NCBI RefSeq assembly: GCF_022790535.1
Contig: NZ_LOHG01000024.1
Span: forward strand, 1 to 35,695
Direction: 5' to 3'
DNA length: 35,695 nucleotides
Origin: Pseudomonas maioricensis
GTDB taxonomy: Bacteria > Pseudomonadota > Gammaproteobacteria > Pseudomonadales > Pseudomonadaceae
Shown here: piece by piece, positions 10,702 through 19,674 of the stretch
How the letters are laid out: the number at the start of each line of letters is the position of its first letter
Position numbering within the stretch: the first letter of the stretch is position 1
Translations under genes and position numbers: made by a program
Notes under the pieces: generated by a model
What the model was told of the DNA's origin: nothing
The model's database searches: none
Seen by the model: the letters and a program-made list of their open reading frames with translations, nothing else

Positions 10702-11909
10702 AAATCTTCCTCCCAGCCCAGGCATGACAAAACATAAGACGCGTTAGCCGCGAAATAAACATTGCTGCTTTCCAGCAATAGATGAAACGGCGGCTGCTGA
10801 CCCGGTGTTGCAATATCAATACCGAGCGGTGGATTTGTTGCGCTACCATCTATACCGAAGTTGTTAGATGGGCACAACAAGACAGTTATTGCTGATGACA
10901 GTGTTGACGTATTCATGACAATCAAACTAGCGCTAGGTGGCACCACACCTGTTGTACTAACGGCAACCAGCGCTCCAGCAGCAGATACGTTACCAATGGT
11001 TGACCCTGATGACATAACAGGCCAAGCCACTGTGTTCCCGCCGGGCTTAGGCGTATATCGAACACGACTTCCAGCCTTGATAATCGCAAGCGGGTACTTA
11101 TTCGCTGTAGCATCAGTTCTTATAGTGCCTACTCTCAGCCTATGCGTGTAACCAACAGGCATAAGAGGGGCAGTGCTGCTCAGGGAAAGAATGGCTCCAA
11201 GGTTTTCACCGTTCCAGATCAACCAAACGTTATACCAGGTCGACGCAGCAACCACTCCCGTATCAATACCTCCCAGCCCCGCCGCCGATACCGAGGCGCT
11301 TGCCGCGACACCACTCACCACCGCGATGCCTCCTGTCGAATTCAATAGTGCGACTTGAGCCGCAGTAATAGAAACGAAAGCCGAAGCGCCAGTAGTGGTA
11401 AGCAACAATCTTGAGGCCGCCGGCACTCCAGATAGAGGCTTAGCGGCTAGCGTACGTGCGGTCACGAAAGATTTGTGGTCCTGCCCTGCATCCACAACTT
11501 CTTGCGACGCAATTTTAGCCCAGCCGAAAGCGCTTTCAGTTGCTTGCGTGACAACCTTAGCAATCGCCTTAAACACGCCCCAAGACGAAACCGACTTTAC
11601 TTTATCAGTACCTGACTCTACATCTTCAAGAGCAGCAATCTTATTAACCCCTGCGATAGTTTCCGTAGATTGCTTAGGTGCCTCTGGGATTGCTCTGCTG
11701 ATTAAAGCATTAACGGCCCTTTCCAACTGTGAATGATCTGATTCCAGCGGGGTAATTCCTGCCGCATCTATAACGCTGAGAATTTCCTCAGTAACGGAGT
11801 TTCCCCAATCCGCCGGAATCAACGAACCGATCTGACCCGTTGAAGGGTTTTCATCGACAAACTTGCCGTCTACCAGACCGACATTCGGAACACTCTTTGG
11901 AAAATCCAT
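10698..11909 (-). CDS. Tail fibre protein (403 aa)
   Basis: The N-terminus, MDFPKSVPNVGLVDGKFVDENPSTGQIGS then IPADWGNSVTEEILSVIDAAGITP, is the typical virion-attachment start of contractile-tail phage fibres in pseudomonads. The middle is a low-complexity Ala/Ser/Thr/Val-rich shaft, and the C-terminal third, with SSTAPLMPVGYTHRLRVGTIRTDATANKYPL, is a probable receptor-binding tip. It would determine host range at the cell surface. Base composition of the 3' half is more AT-rich than its neighbours, consistent with exchange of tip domains. It follows the gp48-like gene directly. Confidence 0.85.
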   Translation of the reverse strand: MDFPKSVPNVGLVDGKFVDENPSTGQIGSLIPADWGNSVTEEILSVIDAAGITPLESDHSQLERAVNALISRAIPEAPKQSTETIAGVNKIAALEDVESGTDKVKSVSSWGVFKAIAKVVTQATESAFGWAKIASQEVVDAGQDHKSFVTARTLAAKPLSGVPAASRLLLTTTGASAFVSITAAQVALLNSTGGIAVVSGVAASASVSAAGLGGIDTGVVAASTWYNVWLIWNGENLGAILSLSSTAPLMPVGYTHRLRVGTIRTDATANKYPLAIIKAGSRVRYTPKPGGNTVAWPVMSSGSTIGNVSAAGALVAVSTTGVVPPSASLIVMNTSTLSSAITVLLCPSNNFGIDGSATNPPLGIDIATPGQQPPFHLLLESSNVYFAANASYVLSCLGWEEDL

Positions 11910-12514
11910 TACACACCTACCCCATAATTAATAAATTCAAGTGCGTGTGCCGGCGCAGCCCTGGCAATCACGCACTCCAGCGCGCCACTAGGATTAACGC
12001 CGAATCGTTCGCCCCAGTAACTCGCAGCAAAGCGACGGCCTAACCGGCGGCGCGGCCCGGTGTTCAGCGTCCACATGAATTGCGCTGACCACGTACCAAA
12101 GTGGGCCTTACCAAAACGCGACCGGCCAAAGCGCGGCGCTCGATGCTCGGCAATGCTCGCCTCGGGGTAACCCTGAGTAATCGCCAACTGGATGAAGAAC
12201 GCGCGGCTTTGCCCGCCAACTTCGGTCAGACGTCGACGCACCGCTAATTGACGATCTTCAAAGGCTGGGTTTTCTCCCAGACACGGGTCGGGCAAGTCCA
12301 TCACCTGCTCCCAGTCGGGTACCAGCTCACGCACCGTGCCGGGGAACATTTCTGCATACAGGTCCGACAGGCGCAGATCCTCGCGGGCCAACTCTTCGGC
12401 GGCGCCTTTCAGAACGTCACGCAGTTCAGGCAACAACTCGACATCCCAAGCCGGCCCCGGCGGCAGTAGCGCCACCAGTTGCGCGTAGTAGTCGTTCGCG
12501 GCTCTTATCTCCAT
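11909..12514 (-). CDS. Baseplate/tail protein, Mu gp48-like (DUF2313, 201 aa)
   Basis: The start MEIRAANDYYAQLVALLPPGPAWD and the motif APRFGRSRFGKAHFG followed by the conserved W-T-N pattern are typical of DUF2313 (Mu gp48). It forms a wedge-associated part of the contractile tail baseplate. It overlaps the gp47-like gene by 10 bp, and its stop meets the fibre start, keeping the Mu order gp45-gp46-gp47-gp48-fibre. Confidence 0.88.
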   Translation of the reverse strand: MEIRAANDYYAQLVALLPPGPAWDVELLPELRDVLKGAAEELAREDLRLSDLYAEMFPGTVRELVPDWEQVMDLPDPCLGENPAFEDRQLAVRRRLTEVGGQSRAFFIQLAITQGYPEASIAEHRAPRFGRSRFGKAHFGTWSAQFMWTLNTGPRRRLGRRFAASYWGERFGVNPSGALECVIARAAPAHALEFINYGVGV

Positions 12515-13545
12515 ACGATGCCCCCGAAGGTCGGGAACTCGTTGGCCGCCGGCACCACATCGCCCAGAGGCGCAAATAGTTGGTGATCTTTTTCGCCCGT
12601 GGCGCCGCTGATCGCTTCGCGGATATGCGTTACCAGTAACGTCATCCCGAGATCCGATTCGCGGTTATGCAGATCAACCAGTGCCGCTTCGACGGCGGCA
12701 CGCGTAGCGCTGCTGTCCGGCACTAGGCGGATTTCGTAGGGCACCAGCTTTTCCGCCGGCGCCAAAACGTAAAGCTCCGCAGTGACGGGCCGTTCAATCT
12801 CAATGTAGGCATACGCTTGGGCCAGCGCTTCCGTCGAAGGGATCGGATCGATATCGCCATCACGCACGATAAACACCGCCACCGTTCCGGGTCCCATCCA
12901 GTGCCGGCGCACCCAGGCGCGAGTCACCCCAGGCACTTCCAGTGCCCAGGTTTCGTAATCAGATTTACTGCCGCCATGGGGCACCACTCGATAGGATCGG
13001 ATCACACGGGCGCGCAGCGCCTCTAAACCCTCCTGCTCGGTACCGCCCGCTAAGCCTGGCTCAAGCACAGTCAAGGTGTCCGAGACGCCAAGAACAGGCG
13101 ACACGGTGCGCAGCGTCATACCGGCCGGCGTGTTCCCAAGCTGCCCCGGCGTCACAGCTTCAACCGTGGCCACGCCACTGGCGCCCGTCAGCGTTACGGA
13201 TAACGTCACGCGAAAGCGCTGGCCATCTTCGCGCTGCAGCAACGTGCCAGCATCGAGCAAGCGCCCAGCGGAACCGGTGAATGCCACCGGACCTTGAGCC
13301 GCCACGGCTGGCAACTGGTCACGCTTGAGCCGCGCGCGGGCCATGCGGCGTAACGTCTCTTCATCCGCAGTGTCAGGCAGGATCTGCTGCGCGATGTAAG
13401 CCTGATGCCCATAACGGCCATAGGCGCCGGCACCCAGCACCCGGGCCAACACCTCGGCGTCAGAGCGCAACAGCGCGCTAGAGCCTGATAGATCACCTTG
13501 GGCGCGGGCAATCAATGCCGGCAGCGTCGGAGTATCAAACGGCAT
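12505..13545 (-). CDS. Baseplate J-like protein, Mu gp47-like (346 aa)
   Basis: The N-terminus MPFDTPTLPALIARAQGDLSG, then RMARARLKRDQLPAVAAQGPVAFTGSAG and the central region GGTEQEGLEALRARVIRSYRVVPHGGSKSDYETWALEVPGVTRAWV are hallmarks of baseplate J family proteins (Mu gp47, P2 gpJ). It forms the baseplate wedge that triggers sheath contraction. It overlaps gp46 by 11 bp and gp48 by 10 bp. It carries one copy of the 12-bp palindrome family at 13193. Confidence 0.93.
   Translation of the reverse strand: MPFDTPTLPALIARAQGDLSGSSALLRSDAEVLARVLGAGAYGRYGHQAYIAQQILPDTADEETLRRMARARLKRDQLPAVAAQGPVAFTGSAGRLLDAGTLLQREDGQRFRVTLSVTLTGASGVATVEAVTPGQLGNTPAGMTLRTVSPVLGVSDTLTVLEPGLAGGTEQEGLEALRARVIRSYRVVPHGGSKSDYETWALEVPGVTRAWVRRHWMGPGTVAVFIVRDGDIDPIPSTEALAQAYAYIEIERPVTAELYVLAPAEKLVPYEIRLVPDSSATRAAVEAALVDLHNRESDLGMTLLVTHIREAISGATGEKDHQLFAPLGDVVPAANEFPTFGGIVWR
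13193..13204. repeat. 12-bp palindrome GTTACGGATAAC
   Basis: Intragenic copy of the GTKAYSSRTMAC family, identical to 9841-9852. Confidence 0.6.
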
Positions 13546-13936
13546 GGATCACCTGCCATAAGTCGTCTAGGAACAGTTCAAGGGTCGCGCCATCCCGAAA
13601 GGTCAGGACCACGCGCATGTTGAGGCGGTCGGTGGTGCGGTCGGTGGTTATCGCTACAGCCGTCACGCGGCCGTCATCGAGCATCCATTGCAAGGCCTCA
13701 CGGGCGTAGGACTGGGCGTCGCGCTCGACTTGCGCCGTCAGCGTGCGCCGGCGCAACAGGTACAGGCGCGAACCGATTTGATCGCTGGTCACGCTGGGGT
13801 AACTGTCACCCCACCAGCCATAACGCTCCGTATCATCGAGCGGGTCATCGGCCGCAGCTCGACGCCAGGTCAACAGACTGACCACGGCCGCGCGCCGCCA
13901 GACGCTTTCGGTCAGGTCTTCATTGATCAGGGTCAT
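13535..13936 (-). CDS. Baseplate protein, Mu gp46-like (133 aa)
   Basis: The pattern DDTERYGWWGDSYP, then IGSRLYLLRRRTLTAQVERDAQSYAREALQWML is that of Mu gp46 (GpW/gp25-like function), a wedge component linking sheath and baseplate. It overlaps gp45 by 4 bp and gp47 by 11 bp, as in other Mu-like tail modules. Length is normal for the family. Confidence 0.88.
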   Translation of the reverse strand: MTLINEDLTESVWRRAAVVSLLTWRRAAADDPLDDTERYGWWGDSYPSVTSDQIGSRLYLLRRRTLTAQVERDAQSYAREALQWMLDDGRVTAVAITTDRTTDRLNMRVVLTFRDGATLELFLDDLWQVIHAV

Positions 13937-14439
13937 GACGACGCCACCGGCGGGCCGCTCATGTTTTGGCCCTGCTGTACCTTGTCGTGTACATGCTGGA
14001 TCTGACTGACCCCGCCGGCCACTTGGTCGCCTGCCGACTCAATCCGGCCCGTGGCACGGATAACTGGCGTATCGAAGTCGACCCCTTCAGACGCCTTGAC
14101 CTTGAGTGTCACCGTCTCGATTTCGATCACCCGACCCCGCTTAAAGTGGATCTTGTCGCCTTCGTCGGTGTAGATCGCCACCTCGCCAGACTTCAGGCTT
14201 TGCAGGCGAAAGCGCCGGTCACTGGCGCAGATGATCACCCCGTGGGAACGATCACCGCCAAAGAAGGCCGCCAGCACTTCGGCGCCGGCTTGCGGGTTGG
14301 AGGTGAAGCCATAGGCTTCGAAATGCTCCATGCCATCCTTGACCTCGTTAGCCAGCAACTTGACTTGCATTCCTTGCATTTTGGCCGCCGAGTTCACCAG
14401 CGCCAACGTGCCACGGGCCAGCAGATTTTTAAGGCTCAT
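13933..14439 (-). CDS. Baseplate assembly/spike protein, Mu gp45-like (168 aa)
   Basis: The pattern QGMQVKLLANEVKDGMEHFEAYGFTSNPQAGAE, then DRSHGVIICASDRRFRLQSLKSGEVAIYTDEGDKIHFKRGRVIEIET is the OB-fold and repeated beta segment of Mu gp45 / P2 gpV-type spike proteins, which form the membrane-piercing tip at the baseplate centre. The start overlaps the gpP-like stop by one base; the end overlaps gp46 by 4 bp. Confidence 0.9.
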   Translation of the reverse strand: MSLKNLLARGTLALVNSAAKMQGMQVKLLANEVKDGMEHFEAYGFTSNPQAGAEVLAAFFGGDRSHGVIICASDRRFRLQSLKSGEVAIYTDEGDKIHFKRGRVIEIETVTLKVKASEGVDFDTPVIRATGRIESAGDQVAGGVSQIQHVHDKVQQGQNMSGPPVASS

Positions 14440-15548
14440 CAGTCCGGTTTCCAGTCAGCAGGTATCAGGTATTCGAAGTTGTCCGACTTCCCGCCTTTTT
14501 TCAGTTTGCGGGCTTTGTGCGGATCTTTTGGCTCTGGCAAGAAGGCCTCCAGCGGCCCGACGGTGATATTCGAAATCGTGCCGCCGTCGTCGAGGGTGTA
14601 TTCGATTTCACTGATCAGCATGTCGCGATCCAGACCCAGCAGCGAGTCGACCACCCGAACCACGGTGTTGACCTTCCACAGCGCGCCGTTCGACTGGCGC
14701 CAGCCTTGCACGCTGTATTTCACCATCAGGGCTTTGCCTATCCGGTTGCCGCGCTCCCAATTGGCCCGGGCGTCGGCCAGCTCGGTGGTCATCTGGCCGC
14801 TTTCATGGATCAACAACACCCGCTTGCGCGGTGATCGCGGGTCGGTAACTACGGCCTGCACCTCGGCAGCGTCCTCGCCTTCTTCATCGTCCTTGCGCTT
14901 GCGCTGCCCGACCACCCGATATTCCGAGAACACCCCGGAAAAATCGGCCCCCATAGAGCCTTTGAGAATGTTCTCCCCCAGCTCCAGTCGGTCGAATGTT
15001 CGGCCGCCGCTGCCGGGTTCGATGATCACCAAACGCCCGCGCTCGTCGTCCGTGGACAGCAGGCGCGATAACGTCAGCAGGCGGTCAATGGACTCGAATA
15101 CCGTCTCGCCCGGCTCAATGGTGTGATCCGAGATCTGCGACGTCTCGGCCACCTGACTGACCACCTGAATGCCGTAAGGCTCGGCCAGCGCCTGGACGAT
15201 GGCTTGCATGCTCTGCCCGCTCCACTGGCCGGGTTTGTTGATAGCGGCACTGTCGACCAGATCCGCCGGACGCGAACGACCACCTATACCGCGGGTGATT
15301 TGATTCGCGTCGTAACTGAGCGGGGTGGCAAACACATACCCGGTCAACACCAGGTCAGGGCCGATACGGACCTCGGCGCGCGAGCCTTGGCGCACCGGAA
15401 TATCCTCGTTCTGTCCGGACCATTGCCATGTGATGTCTAGATTGAAGTCGCGACACTGGCGCTCGATGCCGGCGCTGATGCTGACTTTCTTCCAGCCGCC
15501 ATAATCCATGCCGTTGACGCTCAGCGTCACAGCGTTTACGTCGTTCAT
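14439..15548 (-). CDS. Baseplate hub protein, Mu gpP-like (369 aa)
   Basis: The N-terminus MNDVNAVTLSVNGMDYGGWKKVSI with GIERQCRDFNLDITWQW is characteristic of Mu gpP (gp44) hub proteins, and the central GIGGRSRPADLVDSAA, then GETVFESIDRLLTLSRLLSTDDERGRLVI supports this. The protein forms the trimeric hub ring holding the spike. An acidic insert (KRKDDEEGEDAAEVQ) sits mid-protein. It lies directly after the DNA circularisation gene and joins gp45 by a one-base overlap. Confidence 0.9.
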   Translation of the reverse strand: MNDVNAVTLSVNGMDYGGWKKVSISAGIERQCRDFNLDITWQWSGQNEDIPVRQGSRAEVRIGPDLVLTGYVFATPLSYDANQITRGIGGRSRPADLVDSAAINKPGQWSGQSMQAIVQALAEPYGIQVVSQVAETSQISDHTIEPGETVFESIDRLLTLSRLLSTDDERGRLVIIEPGSGGRTFDRLELGENILKGSMGADFSGVFSEYRVVGQRKRKDDEEGEDAAEVQAVVTDPRSPRKRVLLIHESGQMTTELADARANWERGNRIGKALMVKYSVQGWRQSNGALWKVNTVVRVVDSLLGLDRDMLISEIEYTLDDGGTISNITVGPLEAFLPEPKDPHKARKLKKGGKSDNFEYLIPADWKPD

Positions 15549-15551
15549 GGG

Positions 15552-16793
15552 TTACTCCTGGGCGACTTGAAGCGACACCGGCGGCAGGAACCCCGGATGG
15601 GATACCCCGTTACGCGTCACGATTTCATCAGCTCGGGTGGCATCGCCAAACCGCTGATAAGCCAGCACCACCGCCGGCAGACTTTGCTTGGGTGTCACCG
15701 ACACCATCAGCACACTGGCACGAGCCACAGCGGTTAAGTGCTCTTTGACGAGCTTGCGCACGCTCTGAAGCCTTTCGAAGTGTTCGAAGGGGGCAGTCAG
15801 TGCCGCTTCCCACAGCGCCGCCACCAGCACGTCACGCAAAGCCAGAACCTCATCAGCGGTTGGCACCTCTGGCCGCTGGATGGGCAGCGCCGTTTGTTGG
15901 GCCACCGTGGGTACCGCGGGCAATGCCGCCGGAGGCAATACCACCGGCATGGACGAGACGACACGCACCGCGGCGACAATCAGCATTTCGCGCACCAGAT
16001 CGCGGGTCGCCTGAACCGCGGCCTCAGTGGCCACACCACCAGAAGCAGCCGGCAATGCGGCGATACTCCGAGCGCTTTCGATAAATCCGCTGGCCTCGCG
16101 CTTGGACGAGCCGAAGCGGTCAAAATCCGCAACCATGCTGGAAAACTGCCCGCTCAGCATCGAAGCTAGGTTGCCCGGGAAGTTCATCACCATATCCGCC
16201 AGCGACGCCACAGAACTGATCAGCCCGGTAACCTGGCTTACCTCGCGCTGGATAGCCATCTGCACACCAGCCAGACCGTTTTGCAGCGCCGTGATGCTCA
16301 TCCGGGCCTTGTTGACCAGAGCCATCGCGGCTTTGTAGCGCGCAATGATCGAATCCAGCAGGCTTTCGTTTTCGACCTCCAGTTGACGCGCCGTATTTGG
16401 AACGCCGGCCGGATAGCCCTTTTCCCCCGCTTCGACAAATGTCAGATCAAAAACCACCATGCCCCCATCAGGGCGGGCATGGCTGACATTACAGTCGGTG
16501 GCCGTGACGTTCATGCGCCCAAACCACGGGTGAATCAGAATCCCGGGGCCGGGCGTATTCAGCGCGTGCAGCAGGTTGTCACGCTGAAAAAAACAATCGT
16601 CACCGATAACGAAACCACTCTGCTGAATGATCCGGGTTCTCTCGCCCAGATCCTCCACCATCGGTTTATTGCGCTGGGGGTATTCATGGACCTGAGTCCG
16701 CCGCCCTACCGGCGTATTGTCCGTGTCGACCCAAAAGGGCACGCCACGAAACGACGCCGGCTGAAGCTCGTCGCGCCACGTCTTACCAGCCAT
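15552..16793 (-). CDS. DNA circularisation/tail protein, Mu gpN-like (413 aa)
   Basis: The N-terminal 140 residues (TWRDELQPASFRGVPFWVD, NKPMVEDLGERTRIIQQSGFVIGDDCFFQRDNLLHALNTPG, HPWFGRM) are the 'DNA circularisation protein N' domain, in practice a baseplate component linking hub and tape measure in Mu-like tails. The rest is helical and Ala/Val-rich. A copy of the 12-bp palindrome (15609) lies near its 3' end. It is preceded by the tape measure gene, as in Mu and SfV. Confidence 0.88.
   Translation of the reverse strand: MAGKTWRDELQPASFRGVPFWVDTDNTPVGRRTQVHEYPQRNKPMVEDLGERTRIIQQSGFVIGDDCFFQRDNLLHALNTPGPGILIHPWFGRMNVTATDCNVSHARPDGGMVVFDLTFVEAGEKGYPAGVPNTARQLEVENESLLDSIIARYKAAMALVNKARMSITALQNGLAGVQMAIQREVSQVTGLISSVASLADMVMNFPGNLASMLSGQFSSMVADFDRFGSSKREASGFIESARSIAALPAASGGVATEAAVQATRDLVREMLIVAAVRVVSSMPVVLPPAALPAVPTVAQQTALPIQRPEVPTADEVLALRDVLVAALWEAALTAPFEHFERLQSVRKLVKEHLTAVARASVLMVSVTPKQSLPAVVLAYQRFGDATRADEIVTRNGVSHPGFLPPVSLQVAQE
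15609..15620. repeat. 12-bp palindrome GTTACGCGTCAC
   Basis: Member of the GTKAYSSRTMAC family; same sequence at 31160 and, inverted, at 34562. Confidence 0.55.
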
Positions 16794-16801
16794 GGGATTT
16801 C

Positions 16802-18838
16802 CTATTGTTTCGATAAGGTGCGCACGCCCAACTGCGATTTAACCTGCAAGCCGGGTTGATTGGTTTGGCTGGATTCCATCTTCAGACCGGGCGGCGCGTT
16901 CTCAAACCGCATCACCAGGGCACCGTCCAGACTGGCGCGCTGATTGGCCGCGGCCATTTGGTTTAACGAACCCGGCGCCTTTAACAGCGCACCAGTGTTA
17001 AGGCCACCGGCCTGAGACTGGTTGCGCTGCTCTTGTGCGGCCCGAACGCCCTGAGCGGCATCGGTTCGCAAAAAGCTGCCATCACCGCCACCCACACCGA
17101 TATTTTCCTTTCGTTGCTGCTCGGTCCAGCCCTTGATCTTGTCCGTTGCCGTAGCGATCACCCCGGGGCCACCTTCACCGGCGCCGAAGTACTTCAGAAT
17201 CGGTTCAAGATATGGCCTGACGCCTTCCCACAGCTCTTTGAAAAACTTGGTGATGGGCGACCAGTGCTTAACGATCATGCCAATCGGCGACCAGTCAAAG
17301 ACCGTTTTCAGAAAATCGAAGAACGGCACCGACATCGCCTTGATCAATTCCCACAACTGCAAGAAGAACGCCTGTAGCGGCTCCCAGTTGGCAATCGCCT
17401 GACCCAGCGGCGACCATTCAAAGACCTCCACCATCCAGCCCCAAACCCGCATGGCCGGCGCCTCGATCTTCTCCCACACCGCTTTGAAGAACGGCGCCAC
17501 GGTCGACCAGTTGGCCAGCAGGAAGCCGGCCGCCAAGGCGATGCCGCGAATCACCAGACCAATCACGCTTTTTTTGGTCACGTTATTGAACATGGTCATG
17601 GCCACGGTGCTAACCATCACCGCCACGCGCAGCACGGTGAAACCGATGGCGGCACCCAAAATACCCTTGATCAGCCCCGGGTGCGCCGCGGCCAGTTTGG
17701 ACACGTCGGTAATCAGCGGGCCGATCAACGTCAGGAACTCATTAAACGGCGGCAGCAATGCGTTGCCGACCTCGACGCCCAGCCGGGTAACCTTGTTCTT
17801 CAGAAGCTGAACCGCGTTTGCCGTAGTGGCCGAGCGCGCCTCAAACTCTTTTTGCATCGATCCGGCGTAATCGCCATTAATCCCAACCTTCCTGAAGTTC
17901 TCTTGCAAGACATTCAGGTTGGTCAACAGCGGCGCAATGGCACCGACCGATTCCTTACCAAACAACTGCGTCAGGATCGCTGCCTGTTTGCTTTTCTCGA
18001 CCTTCGCCAGTGATTTGAGCACCGTGTTAATGGTGCCTTCGGAATCGACCGACATGCCCTTGGCAATGGTTTTTGAATCAAGCCGCAAGGACTTAAATGC
18101 TTCCTTTTGCGCCTTGGTCGCCGCAGTACCGGCGGTCAGGGTGAGCGCGAAGGTTTTCATGCCCGTGGCCGCCACGTCTTCGGCAATGCCCACGCCGGCC
18201 AATGCGGCGCCCATAGCGGCAATCTGCCCGGCATTCAAGCCAGCGATTTCACCCAGCGGCCCGATGGCCGTGACGATCTTCGAAATTTGCCCCGTAGTGG
18301 CCGCGCCGCTGTTACTCAACAGGTTGATTTTATCCGCCAGGGAAACCACATCTTTCTGGCTCAACTTAAACGCGGTTCGCCATTTAGCCATTTGCGACCC
18401 TGACTCTTCGGCCGTCTGGTCAAAGGCCACACCCATTTTCACTGCATCCTCGGCGAATGCCTGTAACTCACCCCGAGCAATGCCCGACTGGCCACCGGCC
18501 GCGACAATCGCCGCGATACCTTCGGCCGACATCGGCAACCGCTCGGACAGAGCCAGAACGTCATTGCTCATTTCCTTGAATTGCTGGGGGGTCTCGAAGT
18601 TCACCACCTTTTTTACGTCAGCCATCGCGCTTTCAAAGCCGATAGCCGCCTGGGCGCCCATGATGAAAGGCGTGGCAAAAGCTCCACCCTTGATCGCGTC
18701 CATAAACGTGATGTTGCCCAACCCGGTGCTGTTGAGTTGCTTACGCAACCCCATGGCATTTTTCCGGACACCCTGAAGCATGGGCGACAGCTTATCGACG
18801 CCGGTGATAAGCGCCTTTAACTGAAACTTATCGGCCAT
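16802..18838 (-). CDS. Tail tape measure protein (678 aa)
   Basis: The N-terminal half has the TP901-type core: ITFMDAIKGGAFATPFIMGAQAAIGFESAMADVKKVVNFETPQQF, then LSERLPMSAEGIAAIVAAGGQSG and ATTGQISKIVTAIGPLGEIAGLNAGQIAAMGAALAG. Two or more hydrophobic segments follow near residues 375-430 (GILGAAIGFTVLRVAVMVSTVA, VIGLVIRGIALAAGFLL), then repeated W-SP-x-x-x-x-x-x-W segments, SPLGQAI/SPIGMIV. It sets tail length and guides DNA entry. The ATG overlaps the stop of the frameshifted chaperone as TAATG. Quoted stretches are separate parts of the protein. Confidence 0.92.
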   Translation of the reverse strand: MADKFQLKALITGVDKLSPMLQGVRKNAMGLRKQLNSTGLGNITFMDAIKGGAFATPFIMGAQAAIGFESAMADVKKVVNFETPQQFKEMSNDVLALSERLPMSAEGIAAIVAAGGQSGIARGELQAFAEDAVKMGVAFDQTAEESGSQMAKWRTAFKLSQKDVVSLADKINLLSNSGAATTGQISKIVTAIGPLGEIAGLNAGQIAAMGAALAGVGIAEDVAATGMKTFALTLTAGTAATKAQKEAFKSLRLDSKTIAKGMSVDSEGTINTVLKSLAKVEKSKQAAILTQLFGKESVGAIAPLLTNLNVLQENFRKVGINGDYAGSMQKEFEARSATTANAVQLLKNKVTRLGVEVGNALLPPFNEFLTLIGPLITDVSKLAAAHPGLIKGILGAAIGFTVLRVAVMVSTVAMTMFNNVTKKSVIGLVIRGIALAAGFLLANWSTVAPFFKAVWEKIEAPAMRVWGWMVEVFEWSPLGQAIANWEPLQAFFLQLWELIKAMSVPFFDFLKTVFDWSPIGMIVKHWSPITKFFKELWEGVRPYLEPILKYFGAGEGGPGVIATATDKIKGWTEQQRKENIGVGGGDGSFLRTDAAQGVRAAQEQRNQSQAGGLNTGALLKAPGSLNQMAAANQRASLDGALVMRFENAPPGLKMESSQTNQPGLQVKSQLGVRTLSKQ

Positions 18839-19280
18839 TAGTCCACCCGCTGTTCTTGCACAATCCGGTAAGCGTGGTGGTAACTTTCAAACACCACGTC
18901 GAGAGGCCGACCCATCATTTGTTGAGGGTCGGTTTTCCAGAAGTACGCCAGGTCATACGCAACCGTTATCAGGTCGTCGACGCTTCCGTACTCTGTAGGA
19001 AAAAACCCACGATCTGCCACGCCAGGCTATTCAGGTCGGATAGCTCCAACTGGTTCACCGAGCTGGCCGGGATGGCAGCGCAGACGGCCAGGTATTTACA
19101 CGCGGCTTCAATATCCACCACCGGCAGCATGGTTTCGCCGAGGTTGTACGGCAGCACCTTGATGGCCCGCACTTCCTCGATGGTAGGACGACGAATATTC
19201 AAGACGCTGACCAGATCGCCGTGCGCCTTAATCGGAGATGCCAGTTTGAACTCAGTTTTAACCATTTCCATTACTGCCAA
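18838..19280 (-). CDS. Frameshifted tail assembly chaperone fusion (about 147 aa, -1 PRF)
   Basis: The upstream frame (18969-19280) and a downstream 60-codon frame (18838-19020) overlap at TTTTTTC (18999-19005), which in the upstream frame reads T TTT TTC, a canonical X XXY YYZ slippery heptamer. A -1 slip gives GFFPTEYGSVDDL and about 53 extra residues ending at 18838. This reproduces the gpG-gpGT type chaperone pair found before tape measure genes in nearly all long-tailed phages. The fusion should bind the tape measure protein, and the short form coats it. Confidence 0.85.
18969..19280 (-). CDS. Tail assembly chaperone, Mu gp41-like short form (103 aa)
   Basis: The protein MAVMEMVKTEFKLASPIKAHGDL then RRPTIEEVRAIKVLPYNLGE is the usual Mu gp41-like tail assembly chaperone ('phage tail assembly protein' family). 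The VVDIEAACKYLAVCAAIPAS segment is typical of its helical domain. It overlaps the tube gene stop by about 10 bp. The unshifted product ends 30 nt after the slippery site with ...FFLQSTEASTT. Confidence 0.88.
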   Translation of the reverse strand: MAVMEMVKTEFKLASPIKAHGDLVSVLNIRRPTIEEVRAIKVLPYNLGETMLPVVDIEAACKYLAVCAAIPASSVNQLELSDLNSLAWQIVGFFLQSTEASTT

Positions 19281-19618
19281 TCCCCTTCAATGCCTTCAAA
19301 CTTCAGGCTCAATTTGCCGTCATCACCGGTGTAGGTGACGTCATCAACCGCGTACGCGCCGCTCAGCACATAACTGGTGCCGTCTTTAAACTCGGCCGTG
19401 ATCGTCATGTTTGTGCCTTCGGTAATCTTCGACATATCCATGCCGGGCGTCTTGATCGCGTCCACCTTCACAAAGGGTGTTACGTCCTCTTCCTTGAAGT
19501 AGCCTTTAACAACAGTCTCGCGTTTGACTTTCGAGCCGGGCACTTCGACGCCACCCGTGATAACCAACTGGTCACCATCGACCTTGATGTAACAAGTACC
19601 AGCAACTTTCTGGCCCAT
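19271..19618 (-). CDS. Tail tube protein, Mu gpM-like (115 aa)
   Basis: The sequence has the tail tube pattern: MGQKVAGTCYIKVDGDQLVITGGVEVPGSKVKRETV, then GYFKEEDVTPFVKVDAIKTPG and DGKLSLKFEGIEG. It forms the inner tube through which DNA passes and lies beneath the sheath. It follows the sheath gene after a 56-bp gap that contains a terminator-like hairpin, probably a balance between sheath and downstream expression. Confidence 0.9.
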   Translation of the reverse strand: MGQKVAGTCYIKVDGDQLVITGGVEVPGSKVKRETVVKGYFKEEDVTPFVKVDAIKTPGMDMSKITEGTNMTITAEFKDGTSYVLSGAYAVDDVTYTGDDGKLSLKFEGIEGDWQ

Positions 19619-19632
19619 AACTAAACCCCATG

Positions 19633-19656
19633 AAAAAGCCCGCGCGCGGCGGGCTT
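19633..19656 (-). terminator. Hairpin terminator between sheath and tube genes
   Basis: On the minus strand an 8-bp GC stem (AAGCCCGC/GCGGGCTT) is followed by TTTTT. It lies inside the late operon, so it is likely attenuating or overcome by antitermination. Confidence 0.7.
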
Positions 19657-19674
19657 AGTTGTCACTGAATCGGC

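Noticed and set aside
13966..15126. Long plus-strand ORF of 386 codons
   Set aside because: It is antisense to the clearly recognised Mu gp45- and gpP-like genes and has Arg/Ser/Pro-rich shadow composition.
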